Assembly (NCBI GenBank): GCA_943737045.1
Contig: CALSFV010000255.1
Span: forward strand, 496,001 to 560,000
Source: Parapristionchus giblindavisi
Lineage: Eukaryota > Nematoda > Chromadorea > Rhabditida > Diplogasteridae
Direction: 5' to 3'
Length of the DNA stretch: 64,000 nt
The translations under genes were made by a program, and so were the position numbers. Numbering within the stretch: the first letter of the stretch is position 1; each line of letters starts with the position of its first letter. Of this stretch, positions 33,032 through 47,072 are shown in pieces. Under the pieces are notes generated by a model that searched no databases, was not told where the DNA came from, and worked only from the letters and a program-made list of their open reading frames with translations.

Positions 33032-36000
33032 TAAGGTCTGTACGGAACAATAAGTGAGATTATCGATGATGAAACTATATGATTAAGAGAGAGTAAATAA
33101 CGTGAATATGACATACGACGTACGTCAAAGTTACAACCACTCGATTGTATCAGAATACACAAAAGTAATATTGAAATAAAACACATTTAAATCGTAAAAG
33201 TAAAAATGAAAGTTAAATTCTATTTCGAATTGAGCATGCGCAGCGCGACCGCAATGTGCTGTACGCTGGGTCATCTTCGTGATTTAAAACATTTTCAAGG
33301 CTTTTCTTAGCTTTCCGTCGAAAAAGTTAAGGAAAGTCATCAAAAAGTTAAGATACCTTAACTTTTTGAAGCCTTTTCGTAGCTGTGGCTGCAAAATGCA
33401 TTTTTGGTGCCTTTTTTGTACCATTTTGCCTTCTCCTAGCTGCAAAATGCATTCGACTGTTTGCCTGAGCATAGGAGAAGGGTTTAGTAACTGATTTTAA
33501 GGCTAGTAGTGTTATACCATTGACTAAATACCATATATAAAATAGGTAGATAACGAGGATATATTGGATCCATAGTTATGAGGTTCATTTTACAGGGGCA
33601 TTCCACGATGGCGGCGAACTCAAGAAAGATCTCCCTAAAGTAGATGAACTATTGTCAGTGTCTATCTGTATAGTGAGACCAGTTTGGGAGATTGAACGAA
33701 TTCAACCATTTTTGTATTCATGGGGAACGATGTCCACTTTTGGTGTTGATTATGTTAATCTCCTTTAAATGTTTCTTTCATTCGTATCTGGTATGGAGAA
33801 GGGAGGAAGGGAGGGTGTAGATGTAGTAAGGTTATTTTTAAGTGCCTTCATAGGATGGTAATGTCTCAACTAACAGCAACTTTGATCACTGTTTCTGGTA
33901 TAATTCTAATTTTAATGATATCTATAATATCTAATATTAATATTTAAATATCTAATATTTATATTTATGTTCAATGTGAACTGAAGTGTTTACTGTGATA
34001 TATTCTAGAGTACTCTATCTTCTCTATTCTACATGTTTTGTTTATGAATATAATATGTCTTGTTACCTACACCCCTATATCTATCTTCACTTCCTGTAAT
34101 ATCCTCTCTGACTTTTTCCCATTATGGGTCCATGTCCCATTATACATTCATTCATTCGTTGTGACATCATATCAACTGGTTTCATTATTGCCAAGTCTTG
34201 TATCTGATTTGTACACATTTCAGAGTCGTCTTCGTTTCATTTCTTTTCCAGACTGTCACCAGTGGGATCGAGGTTTTTGTATTTATGTATATCATGCATT
34301 TATTCCTATTTAAACGTTTAGTGAAGTTTTGAACGTCGTCTTCTTGATGAATAATGTTTGAATAGTCTCCCTCTTCCTCCGTCTCCCTCTCTTTCTGTCC
34401 CTCTCCTTTTTCTTTATCACACACTAGGTTCAAGCTCAACCTAACTCCTTTTCTCTCCATATTCACCTCCCTCTTCACTTTAAAGTACTTCCTCTCCTTC
34501 TTTATCAACACCTATTCGAGGTTGATTTCTACGAGTGATATGCGTTCCATACTCTTTTCCACCTATAATTTTACCGTTTCCACCATTTTGGCACTACTTT
34601 CATTCTAATTCTCTCTCCTATTAGTATCCATGTCCATCTCTCTCTCTACGTCTCCCTCTCTATCTCCCTCCCTCTCCCTCTCCTTCTTCCTCTTCTCACG
34701 ATAGAAGAAGTGAATGAAGCAGATGAATAAGAAGAAGAAGATGACCACATGTAGGAGTAGACGGTGTGATCATCTATTCAATACCTCTACCCTCTATAGT
34801 AGTCAGTTTATGATAGACATGAGCTACCGTAATCCTGGATCTTTTATCTCTTGATCGTGCTCCTACCGTAATCTTGTTGTGATTATTGATCGATATGGAT
34901 TGGATATAGTGTATGGATATGGGGTGAGAATATGGTTGACCTCTTCTTCTTCTTCTTTGTGTTGTTCATCATCATGGACGACGTGTGTTTGTTTGTGTGA
35001 GAGACGAGAGAGGGAAGGGAATAGAAGAGACGATGGAGATGGAGATGGAGGAGAAAGACTATTCACACTTGATTATTAGAGAGAAGGATGTGGATGGTCA
35101 ATGGAAGTAATAGTAATTGGATGGTTATCTTTATATTGGAGGTGGTATGATAATGGTAATGTAGGTAATTAGCCATTGATGATGGGCTTGACTGATATAC
35201 TATATCAACTCTTCTAAACTCTGTCGTAACCAAGTCTGACATTATCGTAATATTATTTTTTTTTAAATTTATCACAGTATCATTTGGTTGGTCGATTGTT
35301 GTAGTGTGGGATGGATCAACGAGATTATTGATGAACGAGATGTAATTACTCTTTGCAAGATTGAATTGAGAACGACTAATCATAGTGGAGTAATCTGCCC
35401 CCTTCATCTTCAGCTTCTCTCTCCCTCTCTTCCTTTTGAGTCTCATAGAGGGGAGAGGGAGAGGGAGAGATAGAGAGAGAGAGAGAGAGGAGAGTATCCA
35501 TTCATTACTCTTCCATCCTCTATTCCTCATTTTCCTCTTCGAATACTATGTATAGGGGTTCTAGTAACTCTCTCTCTTTCTTCTCCATCTCCTCACCCCT
35601 CTTCCTCTCTCCTCTTCTCTCCCTCTCCCTTTCCATCTACTTCTCCTTCTCCTCCATCAATTCATTGGTACACTCATTCCTATTCTGTATGTCATTTATT
35701 CTCCTTCCTATCTTATTCACAGTTCTTCGCCCCATCTTAACTCTGGAATGACTTACCAGTCTCTCCCTCTCCCTCCCTCTCCCTCTTCCTCCCTCTCCAT
35801 CTCCCTCTCCCTCTCCCTCTCCCTCTCCCTCTCCCTCCCTCTTCCTCTCTCCCTCTCCCTCTCCCTCTCTATCTAGACTGTATTTGCTTCACGACCTGTC
35901 CTCCCTCTCCTTCTTCTTCCTCTTACTTTTCCTTATCTAGAATGGTATTCCATTCCATTCTTTTCCTTCATCTTCTTCTGAATCATTGATTCAACTAGTG

Positions 36001-36268
36001 CCAAGGACGATTTCATCTTATATGTAAATAGAAAGGTGAGGGAGGGAGGGAGAGGAAGAGGGAGAGGGAGAAGGAGAGGGAGAGGGAGAGGGAGAGGGAG
36101 AGGGAGAGGGAGAGGGAGAGGGAGGTGTGATAGGAGGGGGGATATCGTTGGTCTTATCATGATGATTATCTCAAATGAGAGGGGAAGACACGAGTTGATG
36201 GTGATCCATTGTGATTTGTATTGGAGATTATGGAGGAAGATAAGGGATGAATATACGTTTCAGTCTAA

Positions 36269-36322
36269 TTGGAATTTATTGATTCATTGGAACTTATTGA
36301 TTGATTGGAATTTATTGATTGA
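36269..36322. repeat. 18-bp tandem repeat, three units
   Basis: TTGGAATTTATTGATTSA-type units begin at 36269, 36287 and 36305 with one or two differences; they are made from the ATTGATTG motif common in this genome. Confidence 0.85.
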
Positions 36323-36689
36323 TTAGTGGTCCTTAATGAATCAGAATGGTTCTAATTGCTTTCGATTGATTCGTCTTGTCGTCTACTTGTTGATTCAGTG
36401 TTTCATCTTGATTCTATCAATGGATGAGAGACTATGCAAATGATCAGCTCCATCTGGCATGATATCTCACACTATAATACTTGAGAAGAGTATCTTGGAT
36501 ACTTTATTGATTTATTGATCTACTTCTGCGTTCTCTTTCATCTTCCTCTTCATAGTTGTCTTTAGTTGTCTTCTCATGGACGATAATAGTCTACAGATGT
36601 TGAGGGAGTATGATCTACAGTTTGTTGCGATAGATGAATGGTCCCCCACTGATTGAACAATTAATGTCTTGAGAAAGAGTGGAACGGTA

Positions 36690-36780
36690 GGGAGAGGGAG
36701 AGGAACTCTAGAAGGAGAGGGAGAGGGAGAGGAACTCTAGAAGGAGAGGGAGAGGGAGAGGAACTTTAGAAGGAGAAGGA
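36690..36780. repeat. 29-bp tandem repeat, three units
   Basis: GGAACTCTAGAAGGAGAGGG recurs with a 29-bp period (GGAACT at 36702, 36731 and 36760); the third copy has CTTT for CTCT. Confidence 0.85.
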
Positions 36781-37401
36781 GAGAATGGTCAATGTATCGT
36801 CTTCTTTATCGTTGGTTGTATTACACTATGATTGTCTAAACAATCATCATCAGATCATATCTATTATCTCCTTCCAACTTTCTATCTCTCCCTCTCTCCC
36901 TCTTCCTCTCTCCCTCCCTCTCCCCTTCTCTCCCCTCTCTCTTCCTCTCCCCCTCCTTCCTCTTCCTCTTTCTCTCTCCATCTCTCCTCCCTATATCCAT
37001 CGTCATCTTCTTCATCGTCGATATCATTTTCTTATTAGCACACATCTGTTCTTTGCACCATCACACCAATCCAATCCCTCCGTATCCTTCATATCGGCCA
37101 ATGTTCTCTCCATCTATCTCTCCCTCTGCCTCTCCTCTCTCTCTCTCTCTCTCTCTCCCTCTCCCTCTACCTCTCCCTCTCCCTCTACCTCTCCCTCTCC
37201 CTCTACCTCTCCCTCTCCCTCTCTCTCTCAATGTATACCGCCGTCTGTTGCGCAACCGAATGAGGCTGCACTCTCTCATATCCCCTCACTATCTCATCTG
37301 ATCTCACTCTCTCCCTCCATCTATGCCTCTCTCCATTATCCCTCTTGTCACTCGTTCTCTCATATGCATGCCATAGACCTCTCCCTCTCCCTCTCCCTCT
37401 C

Positions 37402-37432
<31 letters not shown>

Positions 37433-38767
37433 CACCATAGATGGAGAGGTAGAGCTATAAGATATAGAATGTCCTCTCTTTCTATTGATTGACCGCTCCT
37501 CTTTATTCTTCTTCTTCTGTAGAAGATGGTCTGATTTATGTTTCTTCTACTACTCTTTGTACCCTTCACTTTCCCCGATTTCGGTCATTTTATTTATATG
37601 AACTATGGATCTCTTTATTTTCTGTTCTCTCTGTTCGAGTAAGTTTCGTGTTCTGTTGATTCATTTGAATTTATTCTTAATGATAATCTCTTGATTCATT
37701 TTGCATTTGTTGTAGATTTATTTATTGTTTTTGTTGATTTGTTATGGCAACACGTCGTCTTTTCTACAATTTGCATGGTTTATAAGTAAGATGTGCATGG
37801 TGAGGTCTAATTGTGTGTTATTATAGTATTAGTCTTGATTCTTCTTTTCTATTACCTTTTGAGTATAAGCACTTATTCCTTTAGTATTCTCGTTTGGTCA
37901 CCTTTTCCCCCCACTCTCGAATCATTCATTCAATAATGATCGTTAATCATGAATTGCTTATTCTACTTCTCTACTCTACTTCTCCCTCTCCAAGTGTTCT
38001 CCACGCCATCCGTGAATTTTGTTATAAGAGTGTTTAAAACAACGGTGTCTTCTCTGATTTAAAAAATTCACCTTTCGTAACTTTTGATCAGATGATAAGA
38101 CTGAGAATGAGAATGGAAAATAAAAAAAAATAATGAAAGAAAGAAGAAGAAGGCACAGACGATATTGTTATTGTTTTTGTGTTGCATGGTTGTTATGGAG
38201 CCCTATTGTCTTCTCTTCACTAAAGATAGGAAGAAGAGACGAGAGAGTAAGTGAAAGGTGGAGAGTGTTCAGTCTTTCTTCTTCCTCTTCACTGATTCGA
38301 AGGAGGTAAGAAACAAAAGAGGATAATAGAGTTTCCCCTTCTTCTACAGAATTCAATCATTGTTTTGTTTCTGTTTTTTATTGTTGTGTGTTTTTTGTTG
38401 TTGAAATGTTCGTATTCTTCCTTCATTCTATTCTATTCTTCCACCTTGTTCCTCTCCATCTTCCTCTCTATTCATTCATCTCTTCCTTTCTTCATTACTC
38501 ATTCCTTTTCTTGTCTCATTCTTTTTCTCGATTATTCATGATCTTCTATTAGTATTCGGTTTTCTACACTTTCTCTCCTTATTGATAGTTCTTTGATTGG
38601 GGATTGGGAGTATCTAACCACATGGGGGCATCTTTGCCTGTCTTTCTATCTCCATCTCTCACACTCTCCTTATCATCAATCCTCCAATCACTTCCGTTCT
38701 CCTTATCAGTATCATCCTCATCAGCTTCTTCTACCGCTTACTTCGTTCACACTTCTCATCGCCATAT

Positions 38768-38926
38768 CTTGATCTTTGATCTTTCTCCCTCATATTGATT
38801 GATTTATCGTGTACTATCTATCTGTCACGCTCAGATGTCATTAATCATTTCATATAAGAGGGAGTTTTATTAATTGATTTTGAGACTAGTAGAGGTATAC
38901 GATTGACTAGATATCCTGGGCTCTAA
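38768..38926. other. Paralogue of the 2.16-kb element's flanks (empty site)
   Basis: This segment aligns with 31219-31308 joined to 33472-33545: shared blocks include TTAATCATTTCA (38841-38852), GATTTTGAGACTAGTAG versus GATTTTAAGGCTAGTAG, and CGATTGACTA versus CATTGACTA. It lacks the insertion and has one CA at 38851-38852. Confidence 0.8.
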
Positions 38927-41900
38927 GGGTCATCCGATTGAATCGGAGACTGAATATATTCCGGATGACAACTGTGGATATGATAACTTGTCCTTCCTGT
39001 CCTTCCTATAGGGCCTACGATTCTCGTCTTTCCCACATTTTCCCCTATACGTTGTTATTTAGTCCCTGAAGTTTACTGTATATAGCAGTAGTCGTAGTAT
39101 AGTATGGTTATTGTTGTTGTTGTCTATATATATTCATTTCATGGCAATACCCTTAGGGGGTTGAAGATGAACAGTAGCTATCTCTCCCTCTCCCTCTCCC
39201 TCTGTCATAATGAATGTCTCCAAGAGGGAGAGGGAGAAGACCCCCTTGACCACTCTTCTTCTTCTTCCTTCCGTTGTGTCCAACTATTGTTCTTCATTCT
39301 ACTACTAGAATGAGTGCTCTTCTTCCTTTTCAAGAAGGTATTCTCCCTCTTCCTTTCTCCTCTCCCTTTCCTTTCTCTCCTCCCTCCCTCTCCCTCTCCT
39401 TCTCTAGGATGGCATCTGACAGATGTTCTCATATCGTTTCTCACCCACCTTCTTCTCCTTCTCCTTCTCTTCTATTCATCTTGACGATATGATCTAGTAC
39501 ACACTACTACACGTCGTCCTTTCAATTGATCTATTTCCAAATTATCAGCTTCATATTTGAAGATGATTGATATCATGAATATCTAAAGTGTCATCATTAG
39601 AAGGAATGGAAGGGACACTGATACTATATGAAGGGAAACATGGTGAGTCATTGGTTTTTTTCGCAAAATGCGGCCAGGTTTTTAACAAAAAAGAAATGCC
39701 AAAATCCGGCCTGGACTTTTCGATCTGTGATTGTCTATGCATTCCTCATTCTCTTCATCTTTATCTGCTATAACATTGTCCACTCAATACAACTACACAA
39801 CAGCACTTCTCATCATTATTTGGGCTCGCTCCTCATTCATTTATTAGCCTGATTGCGGTCCTTCCTCTCTCCCTCTCCCTCCCCCTCTCCCTCTCCTTTT
39901 CTCATCTCCTTCTTCTTCTCCATCTTCATTCATTCATTGTACTACATCATCATCGTATCTTCGATTTCATTCACTTCTCGATTCCATCCTTTTTGCACAC
40001 TGTGCAGTGTGTGAATATTGATGAGTGGGTGATTCAGACGACATCTCTCTCCCTCTCCCTCTTGAAGGGAGAGGGAGAGGGAGAGAGAGATAGTGTCCTT
40101 GTGTACAGTTATGGATATCTCTTCTTCTTCTTAAGAGTGAGGACACTTTTTGTTCTGTAGAAGATCTTCTTCATTCATTCTCTTCTACAGTATCTCTTTC
40201 CTCTTCCATTTCTTTCTTTCTTGTTATTCTCTGTCTTCAGATGGCTACTCTTTGTCTGATTAGTGCACTATCATGAGTCATCCCTCTACCTCTCCTTTTT
40301 ACTCATCTCCCTCTCCCTTTACCCCCTTTCAGTTAGGACATTTGACATTCCCCTTGTCTCTTCAGTTGTCCTTCTGGTTATTACAGATGGAATACATTCA
40401 GTATATCTCGATTTCTAGATTGTTTATTACAATTTTCTTAAATGTTTTCAGAATTTATCTTACTCAATTTGAATTGATCATCGATCAAAAGAGTAGCAGT
40501 GAGTGACCATCGCGTGTCCGAAGGAACCATTCTCTCCCTGTCCCTCTATCTCTCCCTCTCCCTCTCCTTCTGACTTCTCCCCCGTTTTTTATCCACTTAT
40601 CGAGTCGTAAGAAAGGAATAGAGAGAGGAGGAATCGAAGATCTTCTTCTATTCACATCTTCTTTACCACATTTCATCTTTTACTCTTCTTAGTTGATCTT
40701 TGATCTCTCAATTACCGTAATCCTCGTGTTCAATCTACCGTATCCTCCCCCATATATCGTATTGGATGTTGTTATCTGTCTGTATTCTAAAGCAGTAACC
40801 TTCTTCTCTTTCTTTGTCAAATGGTTTACATTTCTTCTTTCTTTTGATGGAAGGCACATTATTTCTACCTTTATCTCTCCCTCTCCCTCTCCCTTTCATC
40901 CCCACCCACCACCATCAATTCAAATTCCTCTCCTATCTCTCTCGTGCCTTGACTTCACATTGTGATCGGCAGTCCTTCTTTTGTCTTTTTCTCTCCAATC
41001 TCTCCCTCTACTTCTCCCTCTCCTCTACCTCTCCCTCTTGCTCTCCTTCTCTCTCTCTCTCCCTCTCCCTCTTCCTCTCTACACACTCGTTATGTTATGG
41101 GCCCGTATGCAAAAAGAGTGGAAGGCGATTTCGTCGCCCCTTTGAGTATTGGAGGATATATATCATGAGAGAGACAATGAGATTGGAGGGATGAGAGATG
41201 GGAAGAGGGAGAGAGGGAGAGGGGGAGGGAGAGGGAGAGGGAGAGGGAGAGGGAGAGGGAGAGGGAGAAGGAGAGGAAGAGAGAGGTAGAGGGAGAGGGA
41301 GAGGTAGAAGGAGAGGAAGAGAGAGGTAGAGGGAGAGGGAGAGTTATCGTCTACTCTTTTTCTAATTATCGCGGGTGCGCCTTGCCTTGCCTCCTTCGAT
41401 GTGATGCCAATGGAATAAGAAGTGAGGGGAAGAGGGAGAGGGAGAGGGAGGTCACTCCTTAATTCACTATTACTACTGCTACCAACTAACCAATTCTCCC
41501 TCTCTTTTTGTGGTATGGGAAATGGATGACCACCCAGTGTTTTCGCTCCTCTTTCTACTCCAGAGGGAGAGGGAGAGAGAAGGAGAGGGAGAGATTGACC
41601 ACTCGTTATCTCTTCTTCGTCTCTCACTCCTTTCTCGTATCTTCCATTGAAATAGACGATAGTTTGCATGACTTCATATCTCCTTCCTTGGAGACATGGA
41701 GAAGTAGTGTGGTCACTTCATCTCCCTCTCTCCCTCTCCCTCTCTCTCCCCCTCTCTCTCTCTCTCCCTCTCCCTCTGTCCCTCTCCTTCTTGATATGGT
41801 GTCGTCTATCCGTTCAATATATCTTCTACCATCTGTCTCATCTCTTTACTTAATCAATCTCCTCTTCATTCATTATCTTTCCTTCTATGTCTCTATTCCT

Positions 41901-43194
41901 TCTCTTCATGTTGCTTATTTGTTATTCTCTTTTCATCTCTTCTTATGATTAGAGACCTATAGACAGTTAAGATCGCTGTATTCTGGTAAGATTGAAGAAG
42001 AAGGTATATGTATATCGTTTTCTATCTGTATCCATCTTCTGCTATCCGTTCGATCTAATTGTTTATCGGTATGTATGCTTAGGTCTATAGATAGATTCTT
42101 TTCATTCTCTTCTTTGTCTATACTAGATGTGATAGGAGGATCCATAAATAGTTTACTTTTACTGTGTTTTGTAGTCGCTGCTTTTTCATACAGTTATTCA
42201 TTTTGATTTGCTCTCTCGCATTTCATTTATAAATTGTTTTAGTTCGAACACATATTTACAGTTGATCAAATTGCGTTACTTTTATAATAGGGATTTATGC
42301 GATTTATTTTTGTATTCTCCTACAGTATCCATCTAATTGTTTTTGTTGCATCGTTGACTCTTCTATTTCCTCACACCATTCCTCTTCTTATCACCTTCAC
42401 CATAGACTGCTCTATGGAGCCCCATTCGGATCGGCGCCTTGATGGAGAGAGAGGGAGAGAGAGAGAGAGTTCCTAGAGGGAGAGGGGAGAGGTCCAAGAA
42501 GGAGAGGGAGAGGGAGAGGTGATATGCTTATCAGCAATCAAACCCCTCCCAAAATAGAGAATGGAGAGAGAACAGTGAGGGAGAGAGATAGAGAGAGATG
42601 GAATTTAAATGCGATTTAGTCGTTATCTTAATCTTGTCAATCATTCAATCGAACCCTTTATCATTCTAAATCAGTAATAATACTAATAAAGTGATCTATC
42701 CATCATATCTATCACTCAATATCACTACTAGCTAAGACTATCGCACTATCCTACTTACCATCTCTCCCTCTACCTCTCTCTCTCTCTCCATCTCTCTCTC
42801 TCTCTCCCTCTCCCTCTCTCCCTCTCCCTCTACCTCTCCCTCCATCTCTGTCCCTCTTCATATCTTCCTTATCATTAGGTATTCCCACGATGAGAGAGAG
42901 CATCGTCCATTCAAAAGTATAAGACCGAATGAGCGCATATTCTCCATTCATCTTCATCTCCATTCATTCATCTATTCATTCTAGGAATAGAAGTTCATTA
43001 TGGGGATGGATAATATTATATATTTATATATAATTAATAATAATTTAATGTGTTTTACAAGAAAACATATTTATCTCCCTATACGTCTATTGTGTCATAT
43101 CATTTGTGCATTCCATGTCGTATATCCATTTCAACTCGTAAATAGTATAGATCTAATCTTAACTCTCTCTCTCCCTCTTCTTCTCTCTCTCCCT

Positions 43195-43241
<47 letters not shown>

Positions 43242-44289
43242 TCCTTCTCTGCCTCTCCCTCTTCTTCTCTCTCTCTCTCCCTCTATCTTCTGGTCATTTC
43301 ATCTATCCAATTGTAACTGTCTGCATGGTGTGAGACTTGTCAACAATTGGTCGCACAAACTCATTCAAGCATTCCTCCATTTCTATCTCTCCCTCTCCCT
43401 CTCCCTCTCCCTCTCCCTCTCCCTCTCCCTCCCTCTCCTTATTCATCAGTGTATAATTGTCTATACTACACTTCATATTCAGTCCTTCTTTTGTCATTCA
43501 TTTCATTGTTGTATACACAAGTATGGAGACGGTCACTGCTGATGGATCAATCCTATCTCTCCCTCTACCTCTCTCTCTCAATCTACCCCTCTCTCCCTCT
43601 CCCCCTCTCTCTCTACCTCTGCACCTTTTCATCATCTATTCTCTATTCTCTCTCTGTCTCTATAGTGAGTATAGTCTCTAATCATAGAATGTCCAGCTGT
43701 CCTCATCTTTCCCCTTTCTATCTCTTCCCTTTTTGTGCGAGGGCATGGAGAAGGTGAATAGGAAGGGAGGGGATGGCAGGTGGAAGGAGAGAGAGAGAGA
43801 GATAACTCCTACCACCTTACTCTGATCATATCTATCTGCCTCTTCTACCTCTGTACTGTCAATAGGAGTCCTAAACGGTTGATTGTTAGAGAAAAACCTT
43901 GAGGGTCATTCATTCATCCTAATCTCTCCCTCTCCCTCTCTCTTTCTGTATCTCTCCCTCTCCCTCTCTCTCCATGGCATTCAGATGTCTCTCTTCTCTC
44001 CCTCACATATGCCACCTATTCCTCTTCCTTCTTCTTTCTCTTCCTAATAGTCCTTCTCTTCTTATCTATTCTCAATGAGAGGAAGACGAAGCACTCAACT
44101 AACTTGGTCAACTCTTTTCGGTCTCCCTCTCCCTCTCCCTCTTCCTCTCCCTCTCCCTCTCCCTCTGTCCATCTCCCTTGTTGTAGGTAGGTACTTGGTA
44201 GATACTTTGGTTGCATTCTATTCTTCTTCTTCTTCTCCTTCGTTCTTCCTTCATCATTGAAGTATCTCCATCTCATATTCTATTCTCGT

Positions 44290-44328
<39 letters not shown>

Positions 44329-47072
44329 CTCCTTCTTCTCCTCTCCCTCTATCAAACTCTTTACTCTCCTCCTCCTCCTCCTCTCCATATTCTCATTCAC
44401 CTTCTGAATTTGAAATGTATCACTCCCTTATGCCTCTCTCTCTCTCTCCTTCAAGTTCTCTCTTTTTATCTCCTTCTATTTCTACTTCTATCTCTCATAT
44501 TCCATGTGTAAGTATCTTCATCTCTATTCATTCATTCTACGACGATCTTTATGAATGTCTACGAGTCCTCTTCGTCGATGATTATCATTCACCATTGGGT
44601 TTAACATGTTATATATTGTTTATTATCCGTGAATATTCACTTTAATTGATTCGATTATTATTATTTATTTATTTTTATCCGATCTATCGACTTGGTGAAA
44701 TGTATCTCTACTTTTTATTATCATATCCGCGTCGTTTTGTAGCATTAGCATACAATTCGTATCTTGAGGCGCTAATTCAATTTGCATGAGGGTCTAGACA
44801 ATCGCTCATTTCTTATGTTTCCTCTTATTCTATTTATCGATTAATTGATGACAGTTTACCTTTCCTATTGAATATATGACCATGTCTCTGATCCCCCCCC
44901 CCCCCCATCCTCCCCCATCCTCCTCCTTCTTCATCTGTCCATTTCTATTCTGTGGTTTCTTTCGGCGTTTTCTTCTCCCCTCCGTTTACTCTTTTACTCG
45001 CGCATTCTTCATAGTAAGTGTTGCATGAATAAGAGCTGTCCATCTCTCTCTCTCTCCCTCTTCAATATCTCTCCCTCTCCTTTTTCGGTTAACTTGAAAG
45101 GATGATCTGAAAAGGGGTTCATGTGTCTTCTTTTCATCATCTCCCCTTCCTTCATCCATTCATTCAACAAATCTTTCCCCCTTTTCATTAGTTCATTCCC
45201 TTTGCTTTTCTTTCTCTATCTCTACTTCTCCTTATCTCTCTCTACCTCTGTCTCTACCTCTCCCTATCTCTCTCTTCTTTTCTCACATACCAATTTATCT
45301 CATCTACACTTGGTAATTTAGTAGCAATCGAAAGAGTAATCACTGCAGTAGAGAGGAGAAGGAGAGGGAGAGAGCGAGATAGAGAGGGAAGGAGAGGGAG
45401 AGACTGAGAAAGGGTTGAATGATATATGGTAGTATACCACCATCGACCGTCCATTACAATCTATACCAATCATACTTGTATTCCTCTTCTTTCTTTCTTT
45501 CTTTTCTTCAAGGTGCGCGAGTTTAAGAGGGAGAGAGACCGATTTGCATCTTGTATTAGCCATTGAGAGAGAAGGAAGGGGTCACTGGGGGAGGGGGGGA
45601 GGGAGAGGGAGAGGGAGAGGAAGAGGGGGAGAGGAGACCTCTTTAGGATACATGATGTCTGAGCATTCCGGTTGAGATACCTTTGAGACGTTGCGGGAAT
45701 GTTGTGATCTCTCTCTCTATCCCCTATCTCTTCCTCTCCTTCTCCCTCTCTCCCTCTCCTTCTCCCTCTCTCCCTCTCCCTCTCCCCCACTTCATTAGGC
45801 ATTTCTAGTCAGCTTTCGACCTCCCGTAGGGGGCAAAAGATAGAAGAGGGAAATGACTCTCTCTCTCTCTCAATGTATCTATCTCTTGTATAAATCTTCC
45901 TTAGTCTTCTTCTTCTTCTTTCTTTATTCGTTATCTTTTGTTTCTCTCGAGGGAAAAGGTCCTAACAATTTCATGTCGTAGATGAGTAAAGGAAGAAGGA
46001 GAGGAGGAAGGACTACGATATCTCTCCCTCTCCCTCTTGGATCTCTCCCTCTTAGATCTCTCCCTCTCCCTTTTTGTCTCTCTATAGAATGAGGATATTC
46101 ATTGACTCTTGATCATGTTCTCCTTGAAGGTTTGCGAGGTGTCAGAGGAGATTGAGAATAAGAGAAAAGAATGGAATTGAGAGTATAGTAATGGTGATGA
46201 CCTCGTGTGGAGGGTAGTCATGGTCTCACACCACAGAGGGAGAGGTAGAGGGAGAGAGAGGGAGAGGGAGAGGGAGGTTAGATATATCTATCAATCAATG
46301 GTATCGTATCTGTCTGTATGTGTGATCAATCCATCTTCTTTCCTTATCTGTTCATTCATTCTCTCACTTATATCATATCACACATTCGTATTATTCCTTT
46401 GATACTTCCGATCCCTGAATCAGGGATTAATCATTCTATATTTATTACACTGTATTGGTTTATTCGTGCATTTAAAGATTAATGTTAATTTATTTGGATA
46501 ATGTGTATAATTACAATGTTGCGCTAATCCTATGGCGTTTCGATCGCTACGCTCGATGTACAGTATGCCTACCGTATCGATCGCAATAATTATTGATTGA
46601 CAATTAGTTATAATCTCGTAGAGTAATCTCTCTGTGTCTATTCTCGTTTCCTTGGTTCATTTTCTCATTAAATGAATGAATTATAGCCTATGATGGGGGT
46701 TGATTCAATCGTTTCTTCCTTTGAAAGAGAAATACAAGAGCTATGTACCTACGTCTTTTCGCCTGTTCTATTTTATTCCATTCTATTCTGCGTATGCTTT
46801 TTTTTAAAAATTGACGAAAAGAAAAGAAAATCAGAGAAAACTCCTCGTTTTCCACTCTCTCTCACCTCTGTTTCGTTTCTTTTCCTGATTCCTTTCTTGA
46901 GCTCTACCTCTCCCCTTTCTCCCTCTCTCGCTCGTGTCCTCCTTGATCCCTCTTCCTCCTCGATGATCTTCTAATGATAGTTCATCTCCAGATCCTCCTC
47001 CATATTCTCATTGATCATCATCATCTTCTCCTCTCATTGATGATCATACGACGATAATCAATCGAAGATCGA

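Larger units (their letters stand above)
31309..33469. mobile_element. 2,161-bp CTCAGG TIR element with CA duplication
   Basis: The inverted ends are CTCAGGCACACAGTCGAATG (31309) and the complement of CTCAGGCAAACAGTCGAATG (ending 33469), continuing as GCATTTTGCAGCTA. CA is duplicated at 31307-31308 and 33470-33471. A paralogous segment at 38768-38926 carries the same flanks with a single CA and no insertion. The subterminal regions repeat TGCATTTT and TAGCTTTT. It contains the 282-bp element at 32750 and a coding-like stretch on the minus strand. No transposase is seen. Confidence 0.85.
33472..47072. other. Gene-poor region packed with CTCCCT/GGGAGA hexamer blocks
   Basis: These 13.6 kb give no convincing exon on either strand. 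There are more than twenty separate blocks of (CTCCCT)n or its complement, for example 35760-35870, 36040-36130, 37110-37230, 37380-37430, 41190-41350, 41730-41790, 42765-42860, 43160-43290, 43385-43435, 43920-43980, 44120-44170, 45590-45640, 45715-45790 and 46235-46280. Both orientations occur, sometimes within 100 bp, as at 40050-40090 where they form a palindrome. Also present are a poly-C run at 44896-44907 and AT-rich spacers. All long frames here translate repeats. Confidence 0.6.

Noticed and set aside
44896..44907. Poly-C run (another at about 13909-13922)
   Set aside because: Simple homopolymer tract with no flanking structure.
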